Source: Methylovulum sp. (GTDB lineage Bacteria; Pseudomonadota; Gammaproteobacteria; Methylococcales; Methylomonadaceae). Taken from it: a stretch of 6,293 bases of DNA. A program made the translations under genes and the position numbers. Below the pieces are notes generated by a model. It had not been told where the DNA came from. It worked only from the letters and a program-made list of their open reading frames with translations, and searched no databases. The stretch is taken from contig JACXTQ010000068.1 of NCBI GenBank assembly GCA_016919605.1, positions 1 through 6,293 on the forward strand, read 5' to 3'. Below, in pieces: positions 5,329 to 6,293 of this stretch (positions are counted from its first letter, which is position 1; the number at the start of each line of letters is the position of its first letter).

Positions 5329-6293
5329 TTAGGACAGCTTAAAAACGCCAATGGCCGCTTGCAACTCTTCTGCCGACCAAACCAAATCGGCTGACAAGCT
5401 AGTTTGTTCGGACATTTTTTCATAAGTGGAATGGGCGCTGGCATCAATGCTAACCGCACGAAAACGCAACTGTTCGGCGACAGAGGTTTGCGCCACCGAA
5501 TAACGGGCGATACGTTGTATCGACTCCACCAGCAATTCGGTGCTCAAACGGGTCTGCTGCATACGTTCGCCCGCCTGGCCCGCCAACTGCGTACCCTCAA
5601 CCACATTGCTGATGACCGCATTCATAGCTTCGACGGTATCGGCGGTTTCTTGGCGGATATTGTTGACCAATTCGGCGATTTCCGCCGCCGCTTCGCTGGA
5701 GTTTTCCGCCAAACGCTGCACCTCCTCGACCACCACCATCAAGCCTTTCCCCGCCACCCCTGCCGAGGCGGCGTGCATACTGGCGTTCATCGCCAGCAAA
5801 TGGGTGCGTGACGAAAAACTATCCAACAATTTGACGATACCGCCAATTTCTTGGGAACGCTCACCAAGGCGTTTGATCTTTTTCTCGGCATCGTTGATGG
5901 TAGTGCGGATGTTGTTGATGCTGGCGATGGTTTGCGAAACCGATTGCTCGGCATTTTCGGTGGTGTTGATGGCTTTTAACGAGGTCTCATTGGTGACTTG
6001 CGCCAGTTCGGAGATCAATTGCATGGTTTCTATCGCCTGTTCCAACTCCACCAAGGCCTCTTCAATTTCGTGCTGTTCTTCACGAGCCGAGTGGGTCACA
6101 GCACTGGATTGCTCTTTTACCTTATTGGAGGTGTCCACGACTTTTTCGGCAACGATGCGGACGTTTTCCAAAACCGCACGGATGGATTCGGTCAATTGGT
6201 TAATAGAGTCGGCAATCGCGCCAGTGATGTCCTCTTCGACCGGCAACACCACCGACAAATCCCGCTGGCTGAGCGTGAACACATTTTGGATCA
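5329..6293 (-). CDS. Methyl-accepting chemotaxis protein, PilJ-like, C-terminal part
   Basis: Cytoplasmic signalling part of a chemoreceptor, open at the right window edge: the reading frame continues upstream of the GTG at 6282 without a stop (IQN before it), so that codon is internal and the sensor and membrane segments lie outside. Counting from that GTG, residues 1-35 are the second half of a HAMP domain, with RDLSV and EEDITGAIADSIN (16-28), a motif strongly reminiscent of PilJ. The rest is a long coiled-coil signalling domain: descending helix about 40-155, hairpin tip about 156-182, ascending helix to 305, and a terminal GVFKLS like PilJ. There is no CheR/CheB-tethering NWETF-type pentapeptide. 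The tip is unusually divergent (RTHLLAMNASMHAASAG, 159-175), keeping the central Asn166 and Gly175 but losing the usual Glu, Arg and Phe contacts. It should pair with the kinase encoded next downstream. Confidence 0.93.
   Translation of the reverse strand, partial: IQNVFTLSQRDLSVVLPVEEDITGAIADSINQLTESIRAVLENVRIVAEKVVDTSNKVKEQSSAVTHSAREEQHEIEEALVELEQAIETMQLISELAQVTNETSLKAINTTENAEQSVSQTIASINNIRTTINDAEKKIKRLGERSQEIGGIVKLLDSFSSRTHLLAMNASMHAASAGVAGKGLMVVVEEVQRLAENSSEAAAEIAELVNNIRQETADTVEAMNAVISNVVEGTQLAGQAGERMQQTRLSTELLVESIQRIARYSVAQTSVAEQLRFRAVSIDASAHSTYEKMSEQTSLSADLVWSAEELQAAIGVFKLS

Noticed and set aside
5404..5811. Plus-strand open frame of 135 codons opposite the chemoreceptor
   Set aside because: Histidine- and arginine-rich shadow of the coiled-coil coding region with no family resemblance.
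6280..6282. GTG as the true start of the chemoreceptor
   Set aside because: The frame stays open to the window edge and the residues before it continue a HAMP domain, so the gene is cut by the window rather than starting there.

Overview
The window looks like a chromosomal piece of a gammaproteobacterium. The order rhodanese-like protein, secB, gpsA matches the conserved yibN-(grxC)-secB-gpsA neighbourhood of Gammaproteobacteria. SecB, essentially a proteobacterial chaperone, is present, and the other strand carries a PilJ-like receptor followed by a ChpA/PilL-like hybrid kinase, a pairing typical of gammaproteobacterial twitching-motility (Pil-Chp) clusters. Intermediate GC and protein style would suit a methanotroph-type lineage (Methylococcales), but that is only an impression.

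Layout: (1) About 26-2004, plus strand: three closely spaced housekeeping genes, namely a membrane-anchored single-domain rhodanese, the SecB export chaperone and GpsA (sn-glycerol-3-phosphate dehydrogenase). They are probably co-transcribed (gaps of 39 and 5 bases). Together they touch protein export, membrane-linked sulfur or redox handling, and the first step of phospholipid backbone supply. (2) 1987-5271, minus strand: a 1094-residue CheA-type hybrid kinase with two degenerate N-terminal Hpt-like modules, one intact Hpt, a histidine-kinase ATPase, a CheW-like domain and a C-terminal receiver. Its last 18 bases overlap the end of gpsA tail-to-tail. (3) 5329-6293, minus strand: the C-terminal part of a methyl-accepting chemotaxis protein with a PilJ-like HAMP end; its N-terminus lies beyond the right edge. 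It sits 57 bases upstream of the kinase, so the two are probably one operon.

The minus-strand pair would form a receptor-kinase core: the receptor modulates autophosphorylation of the kinase's Hpt histidine through the coupling domain, and phosphate passes to the attached receiver and probably to stand-alone receivers encoded outside the window. By similarity the likely output is type IV pilus or surface behaviour; this is inferred, since no pilus gene is visible here.

There is no RNA gene, insertion sequence, CRISPR array or obvious transferred segment. No intergenic gap exceeds 60 bases. Unusual points are the short ChpA-like kinase with a duplicated degenerate N-terminal module, a strongly divergent receptor hairpin tip, the overlapping convergent gene ends with no room for a terminator, and three perfect short-loop inverted repeats inside coding sequence.
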